This document shows positions 11,775 to 23,852 of a DNA stretch of 64,000 bases, one piece after another (the first letter of the stretch is position 1; every line of letters starts with the position of its first letter). The position numbers were made by a program, and so were the translations under genes. The stretch covers positions 6,735,610 to 6,799,609 of the forward strand of contig CM025855.1 in assembly GCA_003952965.2 (NCBI GenBank), written 5' to 3'. The DNA is from Morella rubra. Taxonomy: Eukaryota > Streptophyta > Magnoliopsida > Fagales > Myricaceae. The notes beneath the pieces were generated by a model. That model did not search any database. It was given only the letters and a program-made list of their open reading frames with translations, and had not been told where the DNA came from.

Positions 11775-14182
11775 ATGGCGGTCTCAGTGTCCATCTTGTC
11801 CATCATCACCGCTCTGCACCTCATCGCTTTTGTCCTTGCCATCGGCGCCGAACGGCGTCGTAGTCCGGTACAAACTCCTTCTCTCTGTCTGTCTTTCTCT
11901 CGCTGTCTGAATCTGTGTAGTTCAGGCCGAGTAACTTTCTCTTTATAGGCGAAGGTGGTGCCTGATAAGTACGACGAGAGGACGTACTGCGTGTACGGTT
12001 CGGACGCTTCGACAGTGTACGGGTTGGTGGCGTTCGGGCTATTGCTGATTAGCCAGGCGGTGGTTAACGGCGTTACCAGGTGTCTCTGCTTTGGTAGAGG
12101 GCTTGTAACTGGGACCTACACCATTTGTGCCACCCTCTTCTTCATCCTTTCCTGGTAATTTTACTAATTTTACTGATTTCTAATATATGTGGTCAATGAT
12201 TCCTTTGATCTTAATATCTTATGATGGGGAACACCTTGTCATGTCTTCCACCGTCAAATACGACCAAAATTGTGAGCTTCCCGAGCATGAAACAGTAGTT
12301 TGCTTTTCCACTCGAGGCCAAAAAGGTTTACTGAAAATTTTTGTCCGGTTTGCTAATGTGATTTGCCCCGTTCCTCGTTAGCAAAACGGAGTTCTGAAAT
12401 GGAGCACCTTGTCCACTACTTTCCTTTACCTTGCTTTTTCTTTTTTAATGACAATTAAAAAAAAATGGGATGGTGACATAGTTTGATAGATTACAAAGTT
12501 ATTCCATATGCCCCAAAGAGGCTGTTCGAGGTTTTGCTAGTACCTTCCTATGATTTGCACACTGTTTACCATGGAGAAAGGGCAGGAAGAAGAAAGTTCC
12601 ACAATTGCCAATTTCAATTATTTGGATACTATATGGGAAGGGAAAAGAAACCAAAGAGAATGATCCAAAATTTCTTCGTAGAGGTACCCGTAATTTTGTT
12701 TCCAAAACTGGTGAGATTTTGTGAGAAATGTGGTCGCCAGAACGATGGTTACCTTCTTTTTTTCTTTTCCCCACTCTTCCTCTTCCTTCCACTTTCTCCA
12801 GATAACCAAACAGGAGCGGATAACGTAGCTTTACTCAATATTGTTTTGTCCTTTCGAAAGTAAAGGGAAGTAAGTGCGTATTGGTTTGGTTTTGGGTGCT
12901 GAGTTCCATTAGCTTCGATTGAATGGACATGTTAGATTTTTGTTTCTCCAGTATTGTTTATTTTTTATTTTTTCTACTCTGGTTGCGCTATATATTAATT
13001 TGCACGTAAATGCTATGAGATGCTCTAGAAATATTATTCTTTAGTTCATATTACGAAAGCGTCCCTGAGGTTTAGGGCAACCTAAATTTCTGTCCTTATA
13101 GTGTCCAAAGCTAGGCTTCCAACTCTTGTCAAACGGAGAACGGAGAACACTAAAAAAAATCCTTAGGTCAAAGGAAGAAGACTGAAATGCCCATTACTAG
13201 CGTCTCTCTGTTGTCGTCCCGTTGTGCTTATACTGTCATTTGCTCTGATAGTGGTTTTCTGCCTATATGTGGCAAAACGGTCTCTAATCTCCTTCACAAC
13301 CTTTTTGGTCTTCTCCAACTCACCAATTTATGTAAAAAAAATTTGTTTGTTTCTTCTCTTTTTTTTTTTTTTGGGTTGGTTGGTTGGTTGGTAAAGGCAA
13401 ATAAGAGCAGTTCACCAGTAGTTCACTTTACAAGTTGTTAAACCATTCACACCATTAAAGGAAACTCCCCAATACACAGAAGCAAAGAATCAGGATACTG
13501 GTTTACAGTTCTTAAAGTATAGAGACAAAGATCCCAAACAACAGCCTAACTAGCAATACTAAGTCAAACACCAGCCGACCTTATGCTTGTTTTCATATAT
13601 CAAGCACAATTTGGAACTCTGATCTGAAGCATTGGTCATTTTGCTTACAATCGACTAACGGCAGGTTAGGGAGCAATATAAGTGTAAGAAATTGTATAAA
13701 CTCAGAGATTGCCGGTGGTTTTGAATAGCCAAGGATTGAAGAATAGTCCGCACAAAATTTTAGGAGATCATTGTAGTTTTCCCAATTTATCAATATCAGA
13801 GTGTGAAGTGGTTGGTATGTTCATGCTGGTGCGATGTGTCATTTGTCCACTAACGTTTCTGTCCAACAACTAAATTAGGATTAGCTTTTTGGGAGCCGAG
13901 GCATGCTTATTGGCTGGGTCAGCACGGAATGCATACCACACAAAGTATCGAGGATCCTTCTTTGCAAAAGACTTGTCATGTGCCACCCTCCGCAAAGGCG
14001 TATTTGCTGCCGGAGCAGCTCTGACATTGTTCTCACTGGTCGGATCAATCCTTTACTACTGGGCTCACTCTAGAGCTGATACCGGAGGATGGGAGAAGCA
14101 TCAGAACGAAGGCCTTGGAATGACCACTTCTAGTTTCCCATCACAGCCGCAGCACCAAAATAGCGAATTTCAGAAGGTCTAA
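11775..14182 (+). CDS. DUF1218 membrane protein (MWL/VCC-like)
   Basis: Three exons, 11775-11867, 11949-12154 and 13879-14182, join in phase to a 200-aa protein. It has a hydrophobic N-terminal helix (residues 3-24), a YCVYGSDASTVYGLVAFGLL segment, TICATLFFILSWISFLGAEA spanning the second junction, and a fourth helix near GVFAAGAALTLFSLVGSILYYW. Conserved cysteines and the EACLLAGSARNAYHT block identify the plant DUF1218 family. Its members (MODIFYING WALL LIGNIN, VCC) are small four-helix endomembrane or plasma-membrane proteins linked to lignin deposition and leaf vein patterning. Which subgroup this belongs to cannot be settled here. The tail is hydrophilic and Gln/Ser rich. Acceptor 13878 is chosen because it restores the Trp codon of SWISF. 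Intron 2 is 1.7 kb. Confidence 0.92.
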
Positions 14183-15631
14183 TCATTTGCTTAGAATGTC
14201 ATATTCCCCAATTTTGGTGTCCTTTGGCTAAGGGAGAAAATGGATACATAAAAATTCAAGTATTACCTTAATGAGTTAGAGATGGATGTATTTCTGCAGT
14301 ATTGAAAGTCAGTATTATAGTACTGTGTTTGTTCATAGTTGGAATGGTATATTGGGACATTTTCTGTGCAGCTTCAATCCTTCCGAGTCTTGTATTTGGT
14401 CCCCCACCCTAACAGTGTTGGTTGCTTTCTGGCCATTGTGGCTTTATATCTTATAAGCTTTCGGCACTGGCATTGGACATTGCTTGGTGTAAAAGAAATC
14501 AGGGTATCATTTGTGATGATGATTCTCCGCTTGTGATGAAGTAAGACTCTCTCTTCTTCATCCCGAAGATGCAGTGCGACAGAACAGCTATTATGGAATG
14601 CAGGAGTTTACTGTGCTCGATATCTGTCGCTTTATTATCTGTTCCTGTATAGATCCTAATGTCTCGTGTTCATTTTCTTCAAATTGTTTGTCGAAAGCCA
14701 TGGTCATTTCAGAGAGCCAATAGGTCTTGTGGAAAAAGAATACCAAGTAGTGCCTCGCCCTCGGTATTAGCTCTGCTTTGAGCTTGGCGTCTATTTGCTC
14801 AGTGCATGATATTTTTCGGGAGTTCTTGAAAGGCTATTTGGATGTGGTTTTGACAAGTAGAATTTGATTTTTTTTTTATTCCTTATTATTTATCATTTTA
14901 AGAGATGCTTTTATTTGTTTAGTTTTTCATTCCTTTTATTATACATGGAAGGTACCTGACCCTCCACATGACCTTTCACATGGTATTAGACAGTCGTGTC
15001 ACAATTTAGAATCAATAAATTAGTTGAAAAATTACAAAAGTAAAGACTCAGATCTTAAATCAAATTGCAGAAAAAAGTACATAGGGGTGGTACTGTATTT
15101 TTTCTTTATCATACCTTAGCTATTGAATTCTTCCCCAAGCTTTTTAGACTGCCCATAAATTTCACGAAATTTTCAGGTGCAAATTGTCACTTATTTTTCA
15201 AGTCCTTTGAAACTACTTGTAAACACATCAATAGGTTTTACTTGGGTACAAGCAACTAGCTTTTGATATGGGGGAGTTTGCAAGAGGAAACGTTTATGCA
15301 TGAAGATTACTGTGAGAGTGAGCTGAAGCATATTCGAAATGACTTTATATTAGGGAAATCCAATCTGGGTCCCAACTACAAGAACAACCTCAAATATATC
15401 AACTTTAGTTCCCAGTTGTACCTAAAAGTTTCAATACTAACAATTCAGAAATCTCCAAAAAACAAAAGATACAAGACAACGACCCACGATTACCAAACAA
15501 ACACTCAAAAGACAGTTATTAGGAACACCAACAAAGCCAACTGATCACCCACTTGAACGCCAAAGAAGATAAGCTATAATAAGATATCACCCAAATCCTC
15601 TATTTATATGGGTCATGAAAAGTGTAGCTAG
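14183..15631. other. 3' flanks of DUF1218 and LTP genes, no other gene
   Basis: This convergent space holds the 3' ends of the DUF1218 gene (+) and the lipid-transfer protein gene (-). Short frames lack family motifs. Confidence 0.55.
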
Positions 15632-15922
15632 CTAGCATCTGGGGAAAGGAGTGCCACAAGTGCTAGCAACACTCCTGGCGTTGGGAGAGTTGACAAGTTT
15701 TTGCAGGTTTGGATCCTTGAGATACTGGCAAAGGCAAGGCCTCTGTTCCTTTAATTTACTGCAGCACGTAGCTGTGGGGGCAATATCGGATGTGATAGCA
15801 CTCTCACACGCAGCCAGCTCAAGTGGGTTGCATGTGATCGCCGTAGAGACTCGAGTTGTCTCCCCGGGGAGCAGGACAATTAGGACAATAAAAAACCCAA
15901 CATATAACATCTTCATCTTCAC
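15632..15922 (-). CDS. Non-specific lipid-transfer protein, type 2
   Basis: A single-exon 96-aa secretory protein. Residues 1-29 are a signal peptide (KMLYVGFFIVLIVLL core). The mature part has exactly eight cysteines in the order C-x7-C-x13-CC-x8-C-x-C-x23-C-x6-C, the spacing of type 2 nsLTPs, with hydrophobic Leu between the CxC cysteines. The fold is four disulfides around a hydrophobic tunnel; members bind lipids in the apoplast and act in cuticle, suberin or defence roles, but the ligand cannot be read from sequence. A second Met at codon 3 and a third at codon 5 would give near-identical products. A TATA-like element lies about 80 bp upstream. Confidence 0.95.
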   Translation of the reverse strand: MKMKMLYVGFFIVLIVLLPGETTRVSTAITCNPLELAACESAITSDIAPTATCCSKLKEQRPCLCQYLKDPNLQKLVNSPNARSVASTCGTPFPRC

Positions 15923-16000
15923 CCACTCGGATAAGAAGAGATCAGAGAGAGAGAGAGGAATGGAGATGGGGTGCAGTGCTTGGGCGTCGCGGTCTGCAAA

Positions 16001-16008
16001 ATTTATAG
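16001..16008 (-). promoter_or_regulatory. TATA box of the LTP gene
   Basis: On the minus strand CTATAAAT lies about 80 bp before the LTP start codon, a normal plant TATA-to-ATG distance. Confidence 0.5.
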
Positions 16009-19000
16009 GTGAAAAAAATCACGAAAAAGGGAAAGGAGGAGGGGATATGTTTTGGGAAATGTTAGATATTTGATGGTGAAATCTTTCATGGATGTCAATA
16101 GCACTAAAGTTTATGCGCCTTATCATGGATTTGAGAATTTGTGGTGCGCCTAATCATGCAATGTGCAGAAGCCTATGAGCTCCCAAATTTGTCATGCCAC
16201 TATCGTTATCTCATTGCGTCTAGTTTTTATATTTAGGACCATAGGTTAGCAGCAGTAAACTATAACCCAATCAAAAAATGCTTAGGAATTAAGCATAATT
16301 CCCCAGTGCACCTCTGTGGGTCAGATTACACAAAATTTGGCAGAGTACTTCTCAATGAAGCACTTATCAGATCGTATTCTCAACATAATTCCTGAGATTT
16401 GAGTGAAAACCAGAGAAAAAAAACCATCTGTACATGTGTCATTCTTCCAAGTATGCTCGTGCTTAACTATACAATTACAAGATTCTGTCACTAATTTCAT
16501 TTTAACCATCTTCACAGTATAGTATATATATTAATACTCTAAAAATAAGGCTTATATAAAGGGGCCCACAGCCTCCTTTCATATTTCTTCAGGTAGAGAT
16601 GCTTTCCAATTTAGAGAAAGTTAAACACAAGTTTCATAGTGGTCCACATTGGGTCCCATAATTAACAAGGGCAATTTTGAATGTTTTGGAACTCTTTTTT
16701 TCTTTTCTTTTGCTGAATAATACCCTGAGACTATTATTAAATATTTGAGACTCATATACTGTACCTATCTTTCTCTAATTAAAGAGAATCTTAATCCTCT
16801 CCTCGTTGCAATAAGCTCATTTTGAAAACGACCCAATCTTTCATCTTCCCGCATTGATTCTGATTATTCCAATAACCAACGTCACGCACTTGCGCCTTAA
16901 AAATTTATCGTTGCAAAGCGATGGTCTTTTCAAATCTGCAGATGGTGTTTTCTTTGCAAAGCGAATATTATATTTCTCTACCAAAAAAAAAGAAAATAAT
17001 GTTATACTTCTCTTGCAAGGTGTTGTAATTGCTTGGAGAAGAAAGAGAGAAGATGGGCTGTAATGACAAGTTATAGACCAAATATATATCGACATAAAAA
17101 CTATTTTCGAGAGTCTTAAATCTCGTTGGTGAGGGTCAACTATTTGATGTGAAAGCGTACCAACTTTCGGAAGTGTTAATTTATTCTAATTGGCTGGACT
17201 TGTAGTTAAATGAAAATAAAGTTAAAATTGACACAATTGCTTTTGCATTCCATTTGCACATCACTAATGCTTACTAAAGCGTAACTCGTAAACTATTTCC
17301 TAGCATGCTTAACATGATTGACCCATCAAGTGGCCAAGCCACAAGCTCATAAAAGAAAGAAAAAGACCCAAAAATATAACAAAAGGGGACCCACCCCATC
17401 TATTTTGAACTAAATTGTTCAAAGTAAAGTCATGTCCAAATCTTGTCATGGGTACCGTGAGCTACGGATGAAATTTCAAATTATAAAATAATTAGGCTCA
17501 CTTTAAAGAGCATATTTGCAAAGGAGTTTTTATCAACCTTGTCAACATAACTTTCACAAAGGAAATTAAAAGACAATTCCTTTTTTCATGTGGGTAAACA
17601 ACATTAAAAGACAATTTCAACCCTACGCCCTTATATTTGTTTAGGTATTTGAAATTTGCACCCACAGAGAAATTCAGTGTTTGCCAGAGCAGTTCTTATC
17701 TTGATTGGCCAAGTTTGAACGATATTAACCTTAATATGGGGCAGCTTCTCTTATAGCTACTTATTGTAAAAATATAGAAAGAGAAGGAAAGATACGAAAA
17801 ATAAAATTATTTCAAAGGCACAACAGCATTGCTTTCTTTAAACGATATTTGCCCCCACCAGTTTGTGCACAAGGTAATAATAATTATTTTGAAAACACTT
17901 TAACAATTATGCTTTTGAAGTTTTTTTATTGGAAACAGTCACTTTACTCTCTTAAATTACGTGGTTGATATCACTTTAGAAGTCCAAACTTAAATTTGAT
18001 ATCACTTCAGAAATCTAAACTATCAACTTTGTCGCATTGAACTTTTGTAGTATCAAAATATATCATTGCGGGCCTTAAAATAAGATTTGACGGTTAAAAT
18101 CGTGTCACATGTGTTCTAAATAGGCTATGTGACAAGATTTTGATGTTTAGATCTTATTTTAGAATAGACATTGATAGATTTTAATGGTTTAAGAGCTCAA
18201 AGTAAAAAATTTGGTAGTTCATTGTATCCCCTCAAATTTTGTCTCGAACCAAATCAGCACTCAACTCAGTCTTTTTGTCAAACTTCAATAATGTCTTATT
18301 TGTATTTCGGGTAGATCTAAGTTCTTTTGGTTCAGGCAAAAAAGGATAGAGGAGGAGGCCTGATAGTCTAGAATCTAGTTATGAGTCTCATCTCCTTGAC
18401 ATTTTCTCTTGTGGAGACTTGAAAATCCATAGCCTTTAACCATGTATTTCTGTTTGTTAATTATCTATGGGTGTATTTGTGGGCTGATCCCTCTTGATTT
18501 TTTGTACTATTTCTTAGTTTCATTAAAATAAATTTTGCTTATTAAAAAAAAAAATTGAGGATACTATGTTCTACCTTTCTATTCGACCTTTTTTTTTTGT
18601 CCCTTACCCTCAAGATCAAACATGACCTTTTTATTCGACTTGTTCCTCAAAAGCCAAGAACGAAGAAGGTGTCGTGTCTTAAGCAATGACGGATGCAAGC
18701 TTCCAAGCACAAACGTCTCGTCAGTCGGTTCCTGTGCGTTTAGCTGCTGGGGAGGATTTCCCATTGGATAAATCAAGGTAATTGAAAGAATAATTAAGTT
18801 CCTGATACAAATGACATTTAAACAACTTCAATTTTAAGGTGTTCTAGTTTGCGTGATGCTAAATATTCGTCATAATTTCTCAATGTAGGTGGATATCTCA
18901 TGCATAGATGGGCAGAGCATATTATTGAAGTGGGCATGTGAAATCAACCTTCTAGGCTATGCCAAAGTCATTCCTTCCTTTGAGACCAGTTTCTTGGCTG

Positions 19001-19119
19001 CGAAGCTTAGAACCCCAGCAGACAGTCCTTTTTATTTATACAGCCTTGATAGAACATCCAAGCTACAGTATCTTTCCAAAAGTATTTGGAAGGCCAGCTT
19101 GTTAGAAAAAGAAACAGTC
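16009..19119. other. Intergenic and reticulon leader
   Basis: 16.0-18.6 kb has no recognisable gene. 18686-18777 is an open stretch starting with ATG and ending at a good GT donor, and 18889-19119 is open in frame with the reticulon start. Joining the two does not keep frame, so I treat both as leader or non-coding. Confidence 0.45.
17935..18245. repeat. Possible foldback element
   Basis: Around 18072-18160, CTTAAAATAAGATTTGACGG and TGTGACAAGATTTTGATG-type blocks form an imperfect palindrome. Repeated phrases (TTGATATCACTT twice, 17967 and 17996) lie in the left half. Ends are not defined. Confidence 0.3.
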
Positions 19120-20381
19120 ATGCCGACCTATTCATACGATTCAGAGTATCCACCTCAATCATTGGTAAGATTGTTTGGTCGCGAAAGGTCTTTGCGTGAC
19201 ATCTTTGGAGGAGGAAAAGGTTAATCTTCTCCCTTTTATAATTCGCATTTTTGAATTTCCATGTCTGTTTTTTGTCTGCTTCTTTGGTGGTAAGCGGAAG
19301 AACCAACTGCACCGTTTTAGGAGAATTCATGACGATCTTCCTCATTGAATTCGACTTCAAATTATGGCAATCGATCTCACCAAGGGTAGGAAACCCCATT
19401 TCCAAGCCCTGAGCCACCTCAAAATCCTCATGGAGTGGCCAGGCCATAATGATGCCTATATAACTCGATATAGTACGTGTATGAAGTTTGGTACATACAA
19501 AGAAGAGCTCTGCTTCATATATCAAGGTGGGTTGATCTTGATTTCTTGCAGTTGCTGACATATTACTGTGGAGGGACAAGAAGTATTCAGCTGCAATCCT
19601 TGGTGGATTCACGATTATATGGATTCTTTTCGAAGTTGCGGAGTACCATTTTGTGACTTTTCTTTGTCACCTGCTCATCCTCTCCATGCTCATCATGCTC
19701 ATCTGGTCTAAAGCGGCGGGACTGATCAATTGGTAATTAAAATAAGTTATTAATTTGTGTTTGGTCACGGAGAATATCCTTGTCTAGTTCTGGCTGGAAC
19801 TGGGTGCTAAATTGTTACGCTATCCCAGGAGTCCACCCAACATCAATGAAATAAGACTTCCAGAATCGTCATTTAAATACTGGTTCGCAAAAGTTAATTG
19901 GTTCTTGCTGAAGTTCTATGAAATTTCAAGTGGGAAAGATTTGACAAGCTTCTTTGAGGTATGAAATCTATGGTCCAGCCCCTGCAAAACTTCGTTCGAC
20001 TACTCTCCAAGGATTGTGAAACTGACATACTTGAGTCCTTGATATGCAGGTAATCGTTTGTCTTTGGATATTGTCAGTTGTTGGGACTTATTTCAGCACT
20101 TTGAGTCTGCTATACACTGGTAACATCCCAGACCTGTCTTGCATAGATGATGAATATATACATTTTTGAGCTTAACCCTCTTCTGTGTTTTCTTTGCTGT
20201 TTGTTATGAAGTCTTTCTCTGCTTGCAAACACTACCTGTTCTGTACGAGCGATATGAGAGGGAGGTGGATTATCTTGCTACCAAAGGCAACCGAGACGTC
20301 AAGAAATTGTACCAGAAATTTGATTCTACAATTCTCAGAAAGATTCCGAGGGGACCGGTGAAACAAAAGAAATTCAAATAA
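19120..20381 (+). CDS. Reticulon-like protein B (RTNLB9-like)
   Basis: Five exons (19120-19219, 19552-19732, 19829-19958, 20050-20119, 20212-20381) join in phase to 216 aa. The N-terminus is short, then RLFGRERSLRDIFGGGK leads into the reticulon homology domain: VADILLWRDKK, a first long hydrophobic hairpin (FTIIWILFEVAEYHFVTFLC onward), a linker ending GKDLTSFFE, and a second hairpin (VIVCLWILSVVGTYFSTLSL). The tail ends in PRGPVKQKKFK, close to the usual plant reticulon end. Reticulons wedge into the ER membrane and shape tubules; some are found at plasmodesmata. The start at MPTYSYDS is chosen because related short RTNLBs begin this way. The frame stays open upstream to 18889, but without another ATG. 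Confidence 0.93.
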
Positions 20382-20383
20382 GC

Positions 20384-20502
20384 AATCTCAGTTGTATATA
20401 TTGACTAGGGAAATTAGTGGATAAGTTGTGAAAAATTCTAGGGAAACTCCTACTTTATGTGATACGAGGTCAATAAACAATCTCAGCTGTACATATTGAC
20501 TA
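20384..20502 (+). repeat. Repeated motif in reticulon 3' UTR
   Basis: CAATCTCAGTTGTATATATT followed by GACTAG, just after the stop codon, recurs about 92 bp later as CAATCTCAGCTGTACATATT followed by GACTAG. An AATAAA-like signal lies near 20472. Confidence 0.6.
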
Positions 20503-21177
20503 GAATTTGCCTCTGCATTTCCCTGCATTTAAGATATAAATTCACATTGGCTTTGGCATCTAAGAGAGTTCAATATGCTTTTTGATTTTGTGCTTTCTTA
20601 AGTCTTAATTTGGAGTAAAATCACAAATGCTGTTAATCCAAACGTGTGTTGCCCCCCAGACTCATTAGAACATGTACACCCAGAAGAGAACTTTTGCAGA
20701 GATTGAAGCTAAGTCCATCGAAATCTCTCTTAGAGCTTTATACTCGGCAACTTATCCTGTCAATCTGTCGTATCAATCAAAAAGAGATAGGCAAGATTGA
20801 ACTACGGTGAGATCCCTATCAGGGAGCCAATGTGCAGTGCAAGTTTTTCATGTTTCATCTTGTCAGCCAGGATTTTCCTACTGTTATCTACGCAGAGAGG
20901 GATAAGCAATGTATTAGTCACTTGAGCTCTTATATGGGACTATAAACAACGAAACTGAGGAGTTCGATATTTACATGTGACCAGCTGGAAAAGTAGCATA
21001 CAACATAGGCTAAATTACTCCGTCAATGAGGTTTGCGCGATTCCTAGATTAGTCCTTATGTCAAATTTTTCCCACATGCTCTGGGTTTGGACCAATTCTC
21101 ATTTCAGTCTCTCATTTGGATGATTGAAATTGCCAACATGGCTAACTGCTACCACTACACACCCAATTATTATCACT
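20503..21177. other. Intergenic, nothing recognised
   Basis: Downstream flank of the reticulon gene and of the pectinesterase remnant; no coding signal. Confidence 0.5.
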
Positions 21178-21567
21178 TCACGAATCCCGTTGAGGCCGAC
21201 TGCACTCCACCACAACAAAATCCCCAAACCCAAGATGCCCAATTTCCCTACCCTTAAAACTGCAGCTTTGGAAGACAACTGCAGCATCACCGAAAATTAA
21301 GTCCACGTTGCCGAAGATGTAGCATTCTCTGTAGAACTGTCGCTGGGAGTGGACCATGAGGGTGTCTTGGTAACCGTCGATGGCACACCAGTAGAAGACG
21401 GAGAGATCAGAGGCTGACCTGAGGGCTACTGCTTCGCCCTTTTCGAGGACCCGCAGTGTTCCTGAATGTAATGCCACGGGCGATGAAGTAAAGGCCGTCA
21501 ATGCCTTAACAGAGACACGGAGAGAGAGAATTAGCCATAACTGGTGCATGATAATTCCTTGGCTCAC
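21178..21567 (-). pseudogene. Pectinesterase fragment, frameshifted
   Basis: The minus strand carries the catalytic core of a plant pectin methylesterase: EAVALRSASDLSVFYWC, IDGYQDTLMVHSQRQFYREC, then a GNVDLIFGDAAVVFQSC block holding the catalytic Asp. Upstream, near 21450, the matching family text (a GLYFIARGITFRNTAGP-like stretch) sits in a different frame, so a one-base shift separates the two. The pre-region, the N-terminal strand repeats and the C-terminal RxW block are missing. GTVDFIFG of the family is GNVDLIFG here. The enzyme normally de-esterifies cell-wall homogalacturonan; this copy cannot make a full protein. Confidence 0.85.
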
Positions 21568-22120
21568 CCTTTGGCTGACGCTGTTTGCTTTAAAGTTGCC
21601 TTCTGTAATTGCCTCACTTATTCAAACTATTTCAGACCAATAGAAGTTGAATGAGACAAATCACAGGTCAAATTGGGATTTTGGGTTTGCTCAGTGTTAG
21701 TGAAATTGGAAATTTTGGGTTTGGAGATTTTGTTGCGTGGGAGTCCAGTTAGTGTGCAATAGGGATTCACGAAGTGATAATCCATGAATTTCGTAATTTT
21801 TGTTTGTAACGCGTGTCTAATAGTAACTGGTGTCGGATTATAATTCGGTGTGATGTGGTAGCCTTTAGCCATGTCGTCATCCAAATGAATGGAAGCACTA
21901 AAATAAGAATTGGTTCAAACTCTAAAGGCCCAAGGGAAAAAAACTAATAACAAGGATTTATTTGGAAATCGCGCAAATCCCAAGAACTAGCGTAATAATT
22001 TAGCATTGTAGGGTTCGGACACTCATAGCAGCAGTTTAAGGATTTCTTCTATTATCCTGCAAAACATCAACATAACCACTCACAGTTATGAAATTATAGT
22101 TAAGCTCATAATATACTAAA

Positions 22121-23733
22121 TTAATAATGAGAAAAGAGTCGTAAGTGACCACAAAAGCCAGAAGTAACTCCTACACTGACTGGAACAGCTGCGGCCAGCT
22201 TCGTTGAAGTATAAAATCTTAACGGAAAGTATGACATTTGCAAAGTCCAGAGATTGTGAAGGTTGAAAACGAACCTGGCTCAAAAATGGCAATTGCGGAC
22301 CGTCGGTAATTTGGGAGCTAGACACCCCTTGGTTTGAATGATTGAACGGGGGATACAATTCTCTCGTAAACGGTGTAGGCACAGTGGACGTGACACCGTG
22401 TGAAGGCAGTGCTTGTGAGGCAATGAGAGGCACTTGCAACCGAGGGACTGGTAGAGCTGCTGGTCCAGAAATCCAATAAAATCCTGCTGCTGGTGACGAA
22501 GACCGATGGAGACTCATTGGGGGAACTGGTATCATGGGAAAGCCTGTTGAGTAAGACATGCTAATCATTCCCATGCCAAATCCTGGCCTTAAATGGGGAA
22601 TTCGTGTGCTTTGGATACCAGCTGGTGGCATGTAGGGAACTTGGCACAGAGTTTCTCCACCCGTAGACATCATCTGATTTTCAGGGAACAAAAGCAGCAC
22701 ACCAAGCATTGCCAGAGAAATGTCTATCAACGAGCACTGAGATGCGGACCACGGGGAAGAGAAACATCCCAAGAGCGAGACAGAGATAGAGAGAAGAGTA
22801 CTTGAACTTGAAGCTTTAGGGCTTTAAGGTATTCAATTGCATCATCCAGCATTGAAGCTCTATCAGACTGAAAATATATAAGCTTTTAAGTTTAGTGCTT
22901 TTAATCTATAAGTTATAGCTAACCTTTTTCAATTTATGCATCCTAATTCCCAGCTTCATCATTTTGCAATCATTCATATAGCGTTGCCAAGGTTGAGACT
23001 ACATTTATTCGCCTATTATGTACCAAATTAAAAACGAACTGCATAACCCAAGAAAAACCAAAGGCAACCTTGTTACTGTTAGGTATCAGCTCCTGCAAAG
23101 CTCTCATCTTCTCCTTGATCCGGTCTCTACGCCTCTGTTCAAGACAAATGAATTCTAGTTGACAAAAAAAAAAAAAAAGGCCAGAGTATTGGGGAAGGGG
23201 GAGGGGGAGGATATATAGAATATACTCATAACCCTTAAAAGGAAAGATCAAAGTTTCTCTGCTATATCACCCTCTCAGACATATTATGTAGATCAGCAGA
23301 ACGCTTCCTTTTAGGCGGTTGATCTTGTTCTGTCTTCGTTTCGTCCGACACCATACCCATCCCCTGAAACAAACTCGTGTTAGAAGATGATATATCCAAG
23401 TTTGCCCAAATTTAGCATTTATTAGTTCGAATTACTTCTCTGACATTTTCCATAAAACAAGTCACCAGCTTTTCTTTTTCTCCCACCCGATTCTCCCTCT
23501 TGCACTGCATCAGAAATCTCTCTCTCAGTCTCAGTTGAGGCGCTATATGTGGCCTGCACATCCTGCGGAACCCCAAAAATGTCTTGGAAATTCTCGGCTT
23601 CCCAGTCAATACTGGTCAAAGAACAAGAAGCATTAAGCCAGGGATTTGTCTCAAGGACTTCGGGATCAGAAAGCGTACACATGATATCCTCGTTAGCAGG
23701 GGTGAATTCGCAGTCTGGGAAAAGTTGCCTCAT
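22121..23733 (-). CDS. PIF-type bHLH transcription factor
   Basis: Minus-strand exons, in order: 23733-23436, 23363-23271, 23134-23069, 22867-22802, 22673-22275, 22198-22121; about 333 residues. The bHLH spans exons 2-4: HNMSERRRRDRI carries the H-E-R G-box-binding residues, and the helices read IKEKMRALQELIP and ASMLDDAIEYLKALKLQVQ, closest to group VII (PIF/PIL). The C-terminal part has GFGMGMISMSYSTGFPM, as in PIFs. The N-terminal exon (MRQLFPDCEFTPANEDIM) lacks an evident APB (phytochrome-B-binding) motif. Exons 2-6 join in phase; the exon 1/exon 2 junction is one base out with every GT-AG pair I tried, and that intron is only 72 bp. This could be a base error, a true frameshift or an unseen splice choice. 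The alternative identity, SPATULA/ALCATRAZ, is less likely given the PIF-like tail. Confidence 0.85.
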
Positions 23734-23843
23734 GTTAAGCTAACGTAGGTGCTCTACACTCTCAAATTCTCACAGTGGCTGCTACGAGGTTCTTCAGGAC
23801 TTGGAACTGCTAACTGGTGCAGTTTGTGGGCAGTGGGTGGGGG

Positions 23844-23852
23844 TTTATATAA
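23844..23852 (-). promoter_or_regulatory. TATA box of the bHLH gene
   Basis: TTATATAAA on the minus strand, about 110 bp upstream of the bHLH start codon. Confidence 0.5.

Noticed and set aside
19118..19612. 164-codon minus-strand ORF
   Set aside because: It overlaps reticulon exons 1 and 2 on the opposite strand, where the sense reading has clear family motifs.
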